Assembly: GCA_951394045.1 (NCBI GenBank)
Contig: OX595994.1
Coordinates: 806,001-870,000, forward strand
From: Nitzschia sp. DOCU1
Lineage: Eukaryota > Bacillariophyta > Bacillariophyceae > Bacillariales > Bacillariaceae
DNA: 64,000 bases
Direction of reading: 5' to 3'
This document shows, one piece after another, positions 40,198-50,995 of this stretch (within the stretch, counting starts at the first letter, position 1; every line of letters starts with the position of its first letter). The notes below the pieces were generated by a model. It did no database searches and had not been told where the DNA came from. It was given only the letters and a program-made list of their open reading frames with translations. The translations under genes were made by a program, and so were the position numbers.

Positions 40198-41901
40198 CTA
40201 AGTCTGTATTGCGCCATTCCATGACTGGCTTTCTGTGCCGCCGTTCGGAAGAGGTTCTTCGCTCCTTTGACGATCCAATGCATCAGCACGAGACTTCAGT
40301 TTTTCGGCTCTCGAAGACAATCTTGCAGCCATCCTTGACAGTTGTTCACTCTCGGTGGCGAGTTTTTCTTCCTTTCGTCGTAGCGCAGCTAGCTCCACCT
40401 CTGACAAATATTCCAGTTGGATCCCTCCTTTCACCATTTCCACCTTCTTGCGCAGCGAATGTCTGACCCGTTCTTGTTTCTTAGAGAGTGTGAAGGTTAC
40501 TCGATCCATTTCGGCTGCATTTCTGCGAACGTGTTGTTCAATATTATTCAAAGCAGTCGCCGTTGTTACAAGTTTGGCCTTTGCCTCCGAAACGAGACGG
40601 ATAGCTTCTTCCAATCTCCTGCGAGCTTCAAACTCTTCTTGCTTTCTTTGTGTCAAACTAATTTTCGCTGCTTCTTGCCGATCTAGCAACTTGTTCCATT
40701 CGCGATCCGCCTCTTCATACATCTTGAGCTTTTCCACAAACTGTTGTTCCGTTTCCTGCAGAGATTCTATTTCTTTTTCGATTCGATGGAAGTTTTGGGC
40801 ACGGTCGCCGTCTTGTGTAGCACTAGCAGACGCAATGCGGTTAAGCAATATTCTTGCTTCGTCACTTGTAATAGCCAAGTTTTCGGGCTGGAGTGTAGCC
40901 AATAACCTTTGTTCAGTGACAGCAGCCAATTTTTCTGCGACACGTTTTGCTCGCTTTTCATCATTTTGCATCCTAAAAGAACGATCAAACAAAGCACCAT
41001 AACGATGCTACGGATGAGTTCGACAGTCATCGCAATCCCAACGAAATAGACCAGACTTAACTTACTGTTCTGAAAGATTGTCTGATTTTTCATCAATTTC
41101 CAACCTGTCTATGGCCCGACCAGCTTTCTGCCCAGCCTTGAAGGCATTCATAAAAGCATCCGTGAAGGGATTGCTACTATCCTCGTTCTTGGTCGATTCA
41201 GGAGAGCCTTTGCTTCCTAGATTACCGAGTTTGGAGACAGCTTGTGACACGGCAAACGTAGTGGCCGCTGTACGCCGAATAAAGGGAACGGCCACATCGT
41301 CCATAATTTTTGCCACAGCTGGGACGGCTTCTTCTAGTTTTTCATTGGCATATTGGGAAGCATAGGCGGACCATTCTTTGTATTGCAATTCTCGATCGTA
41401 CCGCTTGCGACTTTTGGCGTCACCCAAGATTCTCCAGGCCGCGGAGACCTCGCCAAAGTCCGGCGCACCCTGTAGATTTTCCCTTCCAATCAGGGCGTCA
41501 GGGTGTGAAAGTCTGGCTAACTCTGCATATTTCTTTTTCAGCTCTGCCCGAGTTGCAGTGGGAGAAGCCCCTAGGATTTGGTAAAGAGTCGTTTCCTTGC
41601 TGTTGATGGCCTTGTCCAGCTTCTCGTTCGACACATCTTTGGGGAGGTCATCAGGTAATTCTTCAGGAGGTGGTAAAGACGCCGAATCGAACGGTTGTTG
41701 AGTTTGAGGGAACGGGGGTGGACCAGGATCGTTGGGATTAACGCTAGAATGAACAAGTAGCAGGTTGGCTTTTGCCGCCGCTTGGGTCCGGCATGCAGGG
41801 TGTAGCGTAAACGACGAGACCAAGCTCAGCGCAGGACAAGAGAAATATGCTTGCAGCGCGAGAGCGTAGCAGGCAAGCCTCTCTGCGTTTGCAATTCCCA
41901 T
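40198..41901 (-). CDS. plastid-targeted J-domain protein with coiled coil
   Basis: Exons 41901-41066 and 40972-40198 join in phase (536 aa) over a 93-bp GTAAGT...TTTTAG intron. The leader ALALQAYFSCPALSLVSS is followed by FTLHPACR, the phenylalanine context of diatom plastid presequences. The J domain (TLYQILGASPTATRAELKKK; ARLSHPDALIG) keeps the HPD tripeptide that stimulates Hsp70 ATPase. After it come an amphipathic middle region and, in exon 2, ~230 residues of Arg/Glu-rich coiled coil. No Cys-rich zinc domain is present, so it is type C (class III). It is likely a specialised cochaperone of a plastid Hsp70; the client is unknown. Confidence 0.88.
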
Positions 41902-42671
41902 GATTTCGATACGACTTTGCCACTGACTGACTGTAATGGCAACTGAACAAAATATCAGTTATTTAGCTATGCAAAAGAGGGCGCCGCTTTGTTTTTTGTC
42001 GAAGTGCAACTTTTATCCATGCTATTGACATGGTCGAAATCTTCGTATCATAGACGCACGCATGCTGATGCTAGCATGCAGGCATCCAATCAATTTCAAC
42101 CTTCGTCCGCCCAGCTGCCAAGCGAAGAATGACGTAGGAGGAATTGTTCAATATAAGTCGCCGAATAGTTTGTAATATTGGAAGGCGCGTCTCATTGTTT
42201 GTGAACGCAGAAAGTTCATGTGTGTTGTCAGTTGTCATCGCCTCTCGCCAAAATCAACACGAGACACGAGCTGGGTCATGAGACGACGATACACGGACAG
42301 ACCGATCTTTGGTAGTCCACTATTTCCCTCCGACCACACGATGACAACGGGCACCAAGTAAAGCGAAAGGCGGCTCTTCTTGTTGCATCTTAGCTTTCTT
42401 CGTCAAGCCAAAAAGTAGCTTCCGTCCATAGACTTGTTCATCGCAGTCAAAAGTCACCATTGTCCCACTATCCACGTGCTGCAACTTCCTCTGAAACTAA
42501 ATTCCTGATAGGTTTCTTCTGGGCCTCCCATATTCGGACATGCAAGCTCGGTGACGTGCTTTCTGACAAGTGCACTTTTTTGGGACGACAGGAAGCGGTG
42601 GTTTCAACGGCCTTCCATCTACCGGCTAGTAATAGCGCTCCATTGGTTGTATACTCTTGCTGAAGCGCACA
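41902..42671. promoter_or_regulatory. divergent region, J-protein / RPC8
   Basis: 770 bp between outward ATGs. It includes the palindrome ATGCTAGCAT near 42069-42078 and a TGACGTAG near 42129. No gene was recognised. Confidence 0.45.
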
Positions 42672-43550
42672 ATGTTCATTTTAACTACCATCGTTGATAC
42701 AATCCGAGTCCCAGCCCACATGCTGGCACTGCCGACCCTGGTCGCCCTCCATAAAGAAATCGACACAAAATTTCCCAACCGAGTCCTCATGGACGTCGGC
42801 CTTGTCATTTGTCGGTACGGAGATTGCCTAAAGATATCCCATGGCTCTTGTGTGCCTGGTGATGGAGGAAGTCATCATGAGTGTTTGTTTCGACTTGTGG
42901 TCTTTCGGCCGTTTGTCGAAGAAGTTTGTTTGGGACGAATTGTCAAGAGTACCGCCGAAGGCGTACAAGTCAGTCTGGGTGAGTTTTTTCAAGATATTTT
43001 CATTCCAGCATATTGGATGCTGCGACCTAGTCATTATGATGAGAAGATTGGTCTGTGGGTGTGGACGCCAAACTATGACGACGATGACGGCGATGGCGAC
43101 GGCGAAGACAACAACGCCATGGATCCCGACGTGACGAATTCGCAAGAGCAGGGAAAAGCCAACAAGAAAGAAGAGGAGAGTGGTGATCGCTTCGAAATGG
43201 AGATTGGAGCCGAGATTCGTTTCAAAGTTAAATCGATACAGTTCACGCAAGTTACCAATACAGCAAAGGGAGTGCAGGCAACCACTACTACCACTGCGCA
43301 CTCGCACTCGGTGCCGAAAGAACAAGAGGAAAAGACATCAGACAAGCCATTACGGAAGCGGAGTTTATCTGTCGACCTCAGCGATGTCAGTGATTTGCCC
43401 GCCACTATGCGCATCGTTGCTTCGATATGCGAAGATGGATTAGGACTGACTAGCTGGTGGACTTCCGAAGAAGAAGAGGACGATGGAGAAGCCGGTAGTG
43501 GGGAAGAGGAGGTTCCTGAGAGCGACAACGAAGAGATAGTGGAGGAATAA
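42672..43550 (+). CDS. POLR3H: DNA-directed RNA polymerase III subunit RPC8 (Rpc25)
   Basis: 292 aa, ATG 42672. The N-terminal SHS2/RPB7-N domain is clear (MFILTTIVDTIRVPAHML; NRVLMDVGLVICRYGDCLKI), followed by the OB-fold C-terminal domain (FRLVVFRPFVEEVCLGRIV; GVQVSLGEFFQDIFIPAYWM). RPC8 pairs with RPC9 as the stalk of Pol III and helps initiation at tRNA and 5S genes. An ~80-residue acidic, Ser-rich insert separates the last OB strands (GAEIRFKVKSIQFTQ; ATMRIVASICEDGLG), and the end is a Glu-rich tail; both exceed the ~204-aa human protein. Confidence 0.9.
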   Translation: MFILTTIVDTIRVPAHMLALPTLVALHKEIDTKFPNRVLMDVGLVICRYGDCLKISHGSCVPGDGGSHHECLFRLVVFRPFVEEVCLGRIVKSTAEGVQVSLGEFFQDIFIPAYWMLRPSHYDEKIGLWVWTPNYDDDDGDGDGEDNNAMDPDVTNSQEQGKANKKEEESGDRFEMEIGAEIRFKVKSIQFTQVTNTAKGVQATTTTTAHSHSVPKEQEEKTSDKPLRKRSLSVDLSDVSDLPATMRIVASICEDGLGLTSWWTSEEEEDDGEAGSGEEEVPESDNEEIVEE

Positions 43551-43586
43551 TTAAGTCTCCTCTAGACAGCACAATGCTATCAGCTA

Positions 43587-44948
43587 CTAATCAATTGGTG
43601 GCAACCAAATATGCGTCTTCTTGTCAAAGGATGTAGTCACCACTGTGTCTGATGACTTGCTCGAGAACAAGTCACGAATGTTGTTGCTGTGGCCTCCCAG
43701 TCGCTCAACAATGGTGGCGCTTGCAATGTCCCAGACGACCAAGGTCGACTCGTCTTGTGTGTTGCCGTACAAATACTGTCCGTTCATGGACCATGCAATT
43801 TTTGGTTGCGAAAATCCGTCGTTCTGATGGCCGTAGAGATTCCGTATTTGTTTGCCGGTGTCAAATTCAATGATAATGTTTCGGGAGGTATCCGTGGCTA
43901 ATGCGAGATAGTCTCCAAGCGGAGACATGTCCATCACGCAAAAGGAAACATGATCGGAAAACCCAGCATTGCCGGGTCCTTGATTGAGATTGTACTTGGT
44001 GCGTTCAAAGTTTTTGGTAACATCAAAGTAAGATAAAAAGGGTGTACCACGCGCATAACAGACAAGGAAGTTCTTGTGGAAGCAAAGCGATTCCACTGGG
44101 CCTGATAGATTCAAGCTTTCAACCTTTTCCAGCTGGATATTATCATCAAAACCGTTCCAATGGATCCTATGGATTTGCACGCAGCCATCCGCCGAAGAAG
44201 TGGCCAACATGTTGTCATTGGATGACCAGGCCACAGTCCGAATATACTTTGCGTGTTTTATTGTCCCTGGCGCCACTTCCTTGGCCTCCAGGCCGCTGTG
44301 CGTGTCAAAGCGCACCACATGTACCGAGCCGTCCATACATCCTGCTGCACAAAAAGGCGTCCGATTCGTCCTAGCGAAATCTACCGCAATCACAGGTGCC
44401 CCACACTCAAGTCGGATCACCTTGTCCATGATTTCCTTTCCATTCAAAGCGGCACCCCACTGAACCAAGGCCAAATTATTATCAGCGCCGCCAGTGGCAA
44501 GAATTGTGTCATCGTTCGAAAGCGAGCAACACGAAGGATTGGATATCCCATGCATTTTATCTAGCAAAATATCCTTGGACTTTGCATAGTTTCCATCGCC
44601 ACATTTGATAAAATGTTCCCCGTCCTGGATAGCGTCGCCGTCACGACCGCCAGCCATTGCCCCCGCACCAATGCCTGATGCCGACGGCGACCCACTTCCT
44701 CCGACTTCTTGACGGTAGATTTCTACTTCTGCCTTGAGTGCTTCGTTTTCAACCGTGAGGGCTTTGCATCGTTGTTCCAGTTCGTGCACTTTGTCTTTCA
44801 AAACTTTGTTCTCTGCCCGAGCTGTAACAGTCCAAAAGGATCAAAAGAGTTAGCGTGCTTTCTCAGTCCCCGGCAAGATTGTAATGGGACGTTTCAACTT
44901 ACTGGACGCCAACTGATCGACGGCACCGATGTCACCCAGAAGATCCAT
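43587..44948 (-). CDS. WD40-repeat protein with N-terminal coiled coil
   Basis: Exons 44948-44903 and 44821-43587 join in phase (426 aa) over an 81-bp GTAAGT...TTACAG intron. The 5' exon was found by extending the frame upstream; it gives MDLLGDIGAVDQLAS. A short coiled coil (RAENKVLKDKVHELEQRC; ENEALKAEVEIYRQ) precedes a Gly/Ser linker and a beta-propeller with recognisable units (TILATGGADNNLALVQW; YIRTVAWSSNDNMLATSSAD; IVERLGGHSNNIRDLFSSKS). The partner and pathway are not evident. It is convergent with RPC8, with 36 bp between stops. Confidence 0.8.
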
Positions 44949-45728
44949 GGTTGCTGATGTCTCTCGATCAATCCTCACGTCTAGGCAAACATAAGGGAGG
45001 CAAAGGAAGACGCAATGGTACCATCACACATCCACGGGAGGGAGGACCATCGTCGTCGTTGCATCACCAGACGACGGGACAAACAATAAAATCTCTGTGC
45101 TCACCGGCAAAGCATGGCGAATAAAAGTCACATAACAAAAAGCCCAAAGGAGCATTCTTTGAGACAAACTTATATAACAACCATTCAGGAAATGGCTTTG
45201 GCGAACACCCATTCCACCGATCAGGTTAAGGGTGCACTACAGTACTATTTTCTACCGGTAGTGCCGCGCTATGACGTTCCTTCGATGCTCGCTGTACTTC
45301 TCTCTGCTAAAACATCTGAATGCTAATAGAAACGGAATACTATGTTAACTCCTCTACTATCGATCAATGACGCAATTGTTTCTAGCTACCGGCAGTCGTG
45401 TTGGATCCACTGCAATGTGATGCCTATGCTGGATTCCTAGCCATAGAATCATCGAAAATTTCGCTTCACTTCTTGTGTTTTCACACAACGAGCTGACCAT
45501 TCTGGAAGCCCGTAATGTTGATGGGTGACCGTTCCCAAGATGCTTCTACCTTTTCTCAGACATGCTGACGTCTATGGGGAACATGCTCGACACTAACATC
45601 GTAGACGCTTGATTATCAGCGATCGCAACACAGTCAACGAATTGATGACTGGGAACTTTGCTGTCGAGTTGCTCGATTCGGTTAGACGTAACGTAGTCTC
45701 GTCTCCCCCAACCGCACCTACAGCACAA
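44949..45728. other. intergenic ~0.8 kb
   Basis: Lies between the start of the WD40 gene and the 3' end of the ankyrin gene, both minus strand. Short frames (at most 70 codons) only; nothing recognised. Confidence 0.5.
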
Positions 45729-47039
45729 CTAAATGCATCCGAAGCAAGATGGGTTCCCTTGTATCGACAGGAAGAGGGCGTCAAGGTTCTCGGGCGTACG
45801 CGATGCGCCGACTGACAAGCGAGACCACAGCAAAGGATACAGTCGTCGATCGATATCCAAGTGCTCGATAGCCAATGGAAAAGCAACAAATAGCTTCATC
45901 ATAACATGATTCCACCCTCGTTGTTTGTCTCGCTCCAAATATATCTGCAAGGGCAATACTCCACTGGCATCCGGCATGCTTGCGGCCTTTGTCTGTGCTC
46001 GCAGTACATCGCAGATTACATCGTCATTTGAACGTCTCGCGGCAAAATGCAGTGGCAAATCACCGTGCTCGTCCCTTTTCACAAGGTCCTGTGGGAGAAG
46101 GAATCCAGCATATTCGAGAATCGAGGACGGGCAAATTTTCAATCCTATCAGCGCGTGAATAACAGTGGTATTGGTCAGCTCTAAAGTCGTCACCGGCTGT
46201 TGGGTGAATTCGGCCAGAGCCAGTAGCTGAGCTTTTTCCCAGAAACCCATGGTGCGTATGCGTTCCAGAAGTAGGGCAGTTTCCATGCTATTATCATGAC
46301 GATCCCCGTTCTGCAGCAACACAAGCGCATCAGGCTCCCTTGCTCTGAGCCGTCGTAGTTCCGTCATTTGCAAGTGAAATTCATTAAGGTTCTTACGCTC
46401 GTTCAGAATTTGCAACGGCGTTCGACAATAGATCCAATCCTTCTTTCGACAAGACATGACGCCTTCTTTGGTCGCCAGGATGGCTCGCAGAGAATCAGCA
46501 TGGCAACCGTAATCACACAACAAATGGAGGGGTCTGCTTCGGCCTTGTTCTGCACTAGACTCAATAACCATCCCAGCACTCTCGGGATATGCTTGTACTA
46601 GGGCTCGTACCACCCCAGCATTTGCACGATAGCAACAAGCAGTGTGGAGAGGCAAAAAGCCCTTGTGATTCCGAATCATAGCTAGTTCAGGACAAACCTG
46701 TAGAATAGCTTCAATGACGTAGACGGGCGGAGAGCCGAAGCAAGCCCAGTGTAGGATTGTGTCGCCATTGGAATCTTGTTCCATCGACTGTGCTTCTTCT
46801 GGATGCGTCTCGCATCGAAAGGCAACTGCTCCCCATGCCCACCGTTTGGTCAACGCATACAAAAACGATAAGAAAGCAGGATCCGAAGGTGCGTTGGATT
46901 GATCTTGCTCCTCAGGAGCATCGGTGCGATCGGTTATGGTGACAGTCGGCGGATCAAAATCATCTCGTTTGGGTTGGTCTTTGGTTCGATTTCTCCTCCG
47001 CTTCCACGACCTCATGAATTTTGCCCAAAACTTTTTCAT
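45729..47039 (-). CDS. ankyrin-repeat protein
   Basis: 436 aa, ATG 47039. The basic N-terminus (KKFWAKFMRSWKRRRNR) is followed by ankyrin-type repeats: NGDTILHWACFGSPPVYVIE, KGFLPLHTACCYRANAGVVR, SRPLHLLCDYGCHADSLRAI, and, further on, HGDLPLHFAARRSNDDVICD and SGVLPLQIYL. The spacing fits an expanded family of diatom ankyrin proteins, where units carry WACxxxPPxxVI-type cores. A protein-binding role is inferred; the partner is unknown. It may end in a CaaX-like Cys context (CFGCI) but not a clean prenylation box. Confidence 0.8.
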   Translation of the reverse strand: MKKFWAKFMRSWKRRRNRTKDQPKRDDFDPPTVTITDRTDAPEEQDQSNAPSDPAFLSFLYALTKRWAWGAVAFRCETHPEEAQSMEQDSNGDTILHWACFGSPPVYVIEAILQVCPELAMIRNHKGFLPLHTACCYRANAGVVRALVQAYPESAGMVIESSAEQGRSRPLHLLCDYGCHADSLRAILATKEGVMSCRKKDWIYCRTPLQILNERKNLNEFHLQMTELRRLRAREPDALVLLQNGDRHDNSMETALLLERIRTMGFWEKAQLLALAEFTQQPVTTLELTNTTVIHALIGLKICPSSILEYAGFLLPQDLVKRDEHGDLPLHFAARRSNDDVICDVLRAQTKAASMPDASGVLPLQIYLERDKQRGWNHVMMKLFVAFPLAIEHLDIDRRLYPLLWSRLSVGASRTPENLDALFLSIQGNPSCFGCI

Positions 47040-47621
47040 TGTGTTCAGACAAATTTGTACGTAGCTGTGCTTATCGAGTCAGATTTCTCTGCTATCGCAT
47101 TAAAACCTGAATTCGGCCCATTGTCCGCTGCTGGAACAAAGAACACACAGTAAGAGGTGGAAGAACTGTAGATCAAAATGAATGAAAGAAATCCGACCAT
47201 CTGGCTGTTCGCACACCGCCTATCACATCTCACTATCCCCCTTTTGATCGGCTGGCTTTTGCCGCGAAGGGTGCGTGACGTGGCGTTGGTCGGGTGCGAC
47301 ATGCCTTTTATTTCTGGCGATACGATACGATACGACTCAACGGATCCTATCACGCCGGGCGGCCACTACTCTTGGGGTGCGATGTCCTCTCTCACAAGCA
47401 AGAAGTTTCATCCAACGTGCCACGATTCTCGCCATCACTCGTAGTAGCGAAAAACAGCTACAACAATGTGAATGGTTTTTGGATCTTCGCTCTCGCTGAA
47501 AGCGATGATCGAAACGTTAAACTTATTTGTCTCAAACAACACTTTCGAGGGCAAACCTCATCTAAAGCCAGACATATCACAATTCACATTGACTCCGGGA
47601 TAACAATCACGCTGAGCAGCC
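47040..47621. promoter_or_regulatory. divergent region, ankyrin gene / RING copy 1
   Basis: 582 bp between outward ATGs. The last ~115 bp (from ~47505) are duplicated upstream of RING copy 2 (~49715-49820), for instance ACATATCACAATTCA before both genes. A TGACGTGG lies near 47276. Confidence 0.55.
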
Positions 47622-48626
47622 ATGGCCGCTCCCTTCGTCGCAACTTCGACCATGTTGCCCATCTTTGCAAAGCTCTCCACTTCTAGCAAGCATGCGAATA
47701 ACACTGAAGACGATCTGCATTGTCCCATCTGCTTCGAACCATTCACTGATACGCTTCAATCGCCCATTTGTGCGAAGGGTTGCCGCCATTCCATTTGCCG
47801 AATCTGCCTATCGCGATTGGACACTTATCGTCGGAACACCACGGGTGGCCGCGAGGTCAGGGCTCGTCGCCCAGTAACATTGTCACAAGGACAGCCGGGC
47901 ACACCATTCTCCAATGTGTATTCTTTTTCGTTCGGTCCCCCAGCAACGACAAACAACACCAACAAAAAATATGAGTTTCCATGTCCTGTTTGCCGACAAG
48001 GTGTATTTACTCGGGACCAAGAAGCTCACAATCTCACTATATGTCTTCTAATGAAGATTAATGCTATGAAATCGGCAAGAAGTCATCGGATCATGCGAGG
48101 AAGCAAATTCCTGAAGGACCCACTACTCAAGTTGAGAGAGAAAAACCTGCTGGCCAACGCCCGAACCACAAGTACAGCCGAAGTCGATTTCTACAAGGAC
48201 AGAATGCGCACGCTGGAAGCCGAAAATGTTGCTCTTCTTGCCGAAAACGCAGAATTATTTGCGGGAGAACAGGCCAAGCAATCGATTACCGAAGTCTTAC
48301 TCAGGGACTCTGAGAAATGCCTTGCCGACCTAAAGAATGAATTTGAAATGGCAAAGAAACACAATCAATCAAAGCATGCAATAACTCAGGCGACCATCAA
48401 TGGACTCAAGACGGAAGTGGAATTGAAGCAGGATGAGATTGCTGCTACCTTGAAAAGGTATGAAAATACTCTGGCAAAAGCACAAAGCGAGAAAGCCAAA
48501 GCAGTAAAGAGGGAGCGCCTTCTTGTTTTGGCCCTTGTTGTGATGGTCATTTTCTCTTGTCTCGCAATTTTCTTTGCCCTAGTTGTGATGGCGCAACCTA
48601 CAGATGGCCTCGAAGTGTGCCGCTAA
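47622..48626 (+). CDS. tail-anchored RING-finger protein, copy 1
   Basis: 334 aa. A C3HC4 RING (CPICFEPFTDTLQSPICAKG, CRHSICRICL, CPVC) has a ~55-residue, low-complexity loop between the sixth and seventh ligands. A helical region (KINAMKSARSHRIMRGSKFL) and a coiled coil follow. A single C-terminal helix (LLVLALVVMVIFSCLAIFFA) marks a tail-anchored membrane protein with the RING in the cytosol. Probably an E3 ubiquitin ligase of an internal membrane. Compared with copy 2 it lacks ~16-20 residues in the coiled coil. The central part is almost identical to copy 2. Confidence 0.82.
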   Translation: MAAPFVATSTMLPIFAKLSTSSKHANNTEDDLHCPICFEPFTDTLQSPICAKGCRHSICRICLSRLDTYRRNTTGGREVRARRPVTLSQGQPGTPFSNVYSFSFGPPATTNNTNKKYEFPCPVCRQGVFTRDQEAHNLTICLLMKINAMKSARSHRIMRGSKFLKDPLLKLREKNLLANARTTSTAEVDFYKDRMRTLEAENVALLAENAELFAGEQAKQSITEVLLRDSEKCLADLKNEFEMAKKHNQSKHAITQATINGLKTEVELKQDEIAATLKRYENTLAKAQSEKAKAVKRERLLVLALVVMVIFSCLAIFFALVVMAQPTDGLEVCR

Positions 48627-48639
48627 TGGACGTCAAACC

Positions 48640-49540
48640 TCAGAGACCACCAGTTGTAGCTGTAAACAGCATAATAGTGGGAAATGCCAGCTCTTTGTAG
48701 TGGACATTTGTTGACGCTTGTTTGGCGACCTCCCAATAACTTGACGACGGACGACGACTAGCCGCTTCCGTGCTACGTTCCATTCGACAGGAAGGATGAG
48801 AACATCTTCGAATGTGCGATTCCACCGTATAACTTTCTTGCCCACGCCACAATCAGACAAAAAATGTCCACCACGGACTGCCATTTTGTAGAGATACAAT
48901 TCCACCTTTGCAAAGCAGGGTGTCATGAATTTGTCGTCGTAGTTGCGTAAGAGAGCGTTCGCCTTGGATGGGTCCTCCAGGTCTACTAGCCACCGACGCT
49001 GTGTCAAACTTGTATCGAGTTGCTTGGTAAGCAAAGCAACAATCCAGTTTTCTCTTTCCCGTAGCATGCGGTCAGAGGTTTGAAGCCGATGAACCAAACG
49101 TGTCAGTCGATTCGGTAGTGGTAGGGAGCAAAACAGCACGTCCGTCGCGTCAAGCTCCTAGGCTTGCAGGGAAATTCCAACTCGATCCACTCCTTGCCAT
49201 CATATGAGACTGAAACATTTGGCTCGTACCGGCCTTGCCCAACGCTCTCGAAGCCCCCCTTGTGTTGATCAATCGAAAGCTTCCAGTTGTCGCGGTCATC
49301 TGCTGACGTCTGCCACCAATCTGCAGCAAATTTCCTACTACGGGGCTTGACAAGGTATCAATATGCCACAAAAGATAAACATCGAGAAAACGCCGGGCTC
49401 TTCGAGTGAAAGTGCAGGGGTTCGACCTCAGACTGTGCCATCTTCAAGGTCAGCTTGGGCCAGCACAGGCGTCGTCCAAGCAAGCGAGGGCCGGAATGAT
49501 GGCAAAATGATATTCAAAAAGGCAAAGTTATTATGTAGCT
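48640..49540 (-). pseudogene. broken lipase maturation factor fragment
   Basis: The reverse strand aligns with the C-terminal part of the intact LMF gene at 50996-52729: NLLQIGGRRQQM, RNYDDKFMTP, GKKVIRWNRTFEDVLI. The N-terminal half is missing beyond ~49540. At least two frameshifts (around 49255, and near 49075) and a stop at 49103-49105, where the intact copy has the Trp of RVDWNIW, interrupt it. Not expected to be functional. Confidence 0.85.
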
Positions 49541-49820
49541 TGTATGAAAACGCAAGCAATGCCGTGGTTTCTGGATAGCCATAGTGCGGGTCTGAAAGGG
49601 ATGACAGGCGCATTTTTGTGCCATTGGAATTTTGAATGTCAGTCTGCCTTGGAGTTTGTGTGGTTTGTACGTGCCTTTGGCGAGGGCTACCAGAGTATCT
49701 AACTTGAGATTTTGTTCGACGTATTAGCTTTGTCTCAAACCACACTCTCGAGAACAAACATGCACACCACAGACATATCACAATTCATATTGACTCTGGG
49801 TTAACAATCACGCAGCTACC

Positions 49821-50834
49821 ATGACCACTCCCGTCGTTGAAACTTCGACCATGTTGCCCATTTTTGCACAGCTCTCCGCTTCCAGCAAGCATGCAAATAA
49901 CGCTGAAGATGATTTGAATTGTCCCGTCTGCCTCGAGTCGTTCACTGAAACGCTTCAAGCACCCATTTGTGCAAAGGGTTGCCGCCATTCCATTTGTCAA
50001 ATCTGTTTAGAGGGAATGGACGCCCAGCGTCGTAAGCGCTCAGGAGCAAGGTCACAAAGATTGTCGGATTCACCACGCTCCGTTGTGGACACTTCGACAA
50101 ACAATAACAACAGCAAGAACAAAAAATATGAGATTCCATGTCCTGTTTGCCGAGATGGTGTATTCACTCTGGACCAAGAAGCTCACAATCTCACTATTTG
50201 TCTTCTAATGAAGATTAATGCTATGAAATCGGCAAGAAGTCATCGGATCATGCGAGGAAGCAAATTCCTGAAGGACCCTCAACTCAAGTTGAGAGAGAAA
50301 AACCTGCTGGCCAACGCCCGAACCACAAGTACAGCCGAAGTTGATTTCTACAAGGACAGAGTACGCACGCTGGAAGCTGAAAACGTTGCTCTGCTTGCCG
50401 AAAACGCAGAATTATTTGCGGGAGAACAGACCAAGCAATCGATCACCGAAGGCTTACTCAGGGACTCTGAGAAATGCCTTGCCGACCTGAAGACTGAATT
50501 TGAAACAGCAAAGAAACGGTACCGATCAAAGCACTCAATAACTCAGGCTACCATCAATAGGCTCAAGACGGAAGTGGAATTGAAGCAGGAGGCGATTACT
50601 GCATCCGACACGAAAACCGAAGAACTGTTGCACAAGTTGTGGGCTCGTACTGCTACCTTGAAAGAGTACGAAAATGCTCTAGCCAAAGCTCAAAGAGAGA
50701 AAGCCAAAGCAGTAAAGACAGAGCGCCTTCTCGTGTTTGCCCTTTTTGTGATGGTCACCTTCTCTTGCCTCGCAATCTTCTTCGCCCTTGCGATGATGAG
50801 GCAACCAACAAGTTGCCTCGGAGTGTGTCGCTAG
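49821..50834 (+). CDS. tail-anchored RING-finger protein, copy 2
   Basis: 337 aa, ATG 49841 context is inside the frame; the first ATG (49821) is taken because its surroundings are duplicated at copy 1. RING ligands as in copy 1 (CPVCLESFTETLQAPICAKG, CRHSICQICL, CPVC), but the loop between ligands differs strongly (RSVVDTSTNNNNSKNKKYE). From DQEAHNLTICLLMKINAMKS on, the copies match almost exactly, then copy 2 carries an extra coiled-coil piece (DTKTEELLHKLWARTATL). A C-terminal helix (LLVFALFVMVTFSCLAIFFA) is the membrane anchor. Presumed E3 ligase. Confidence 0.82.
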   Translation: MTTPVVETSTMLPIFAQLSASSKHANNAEDDLNCPVCLESFTETLQAPICAKGCRHSICQICLEGMDAQRRKRSGARSQRLSDSPRSVVDTSTNNNNSKNKKYEIPCPVCRDGVFTLDQEAHNLTICLLMKINAMKSARSHRIMRGSKFLKDPQLKLREKNLLANARTTSTAEVDFYKDRVRTLEAENVALLAENAELFAGEQTKQSITEGLLRDSEKCLADLKTEFETAKKRYRSKHSITQATINRLKTEVELKQEAITASDTKTEELLHKLWARTATLKEYENALAKAQREKAKAVKTERLLVFALFVMVTFSCLAIFFALAMMRQPTSCLGVCR

Positions 50835-50995
50835 TGCTGGACGTCAAACCACAAGGACCACCAGTTGTAGCTGTCAACAGCAGATCAAAGATTTAGGTAG
50901 TTTCAAAATTGATGATGCGTAATCTAGGCTGCTTTAACGATCGACTATGTAAAAACCGGTTCTATAACCGACTAAACTGCGTACTCGGCGAATTC

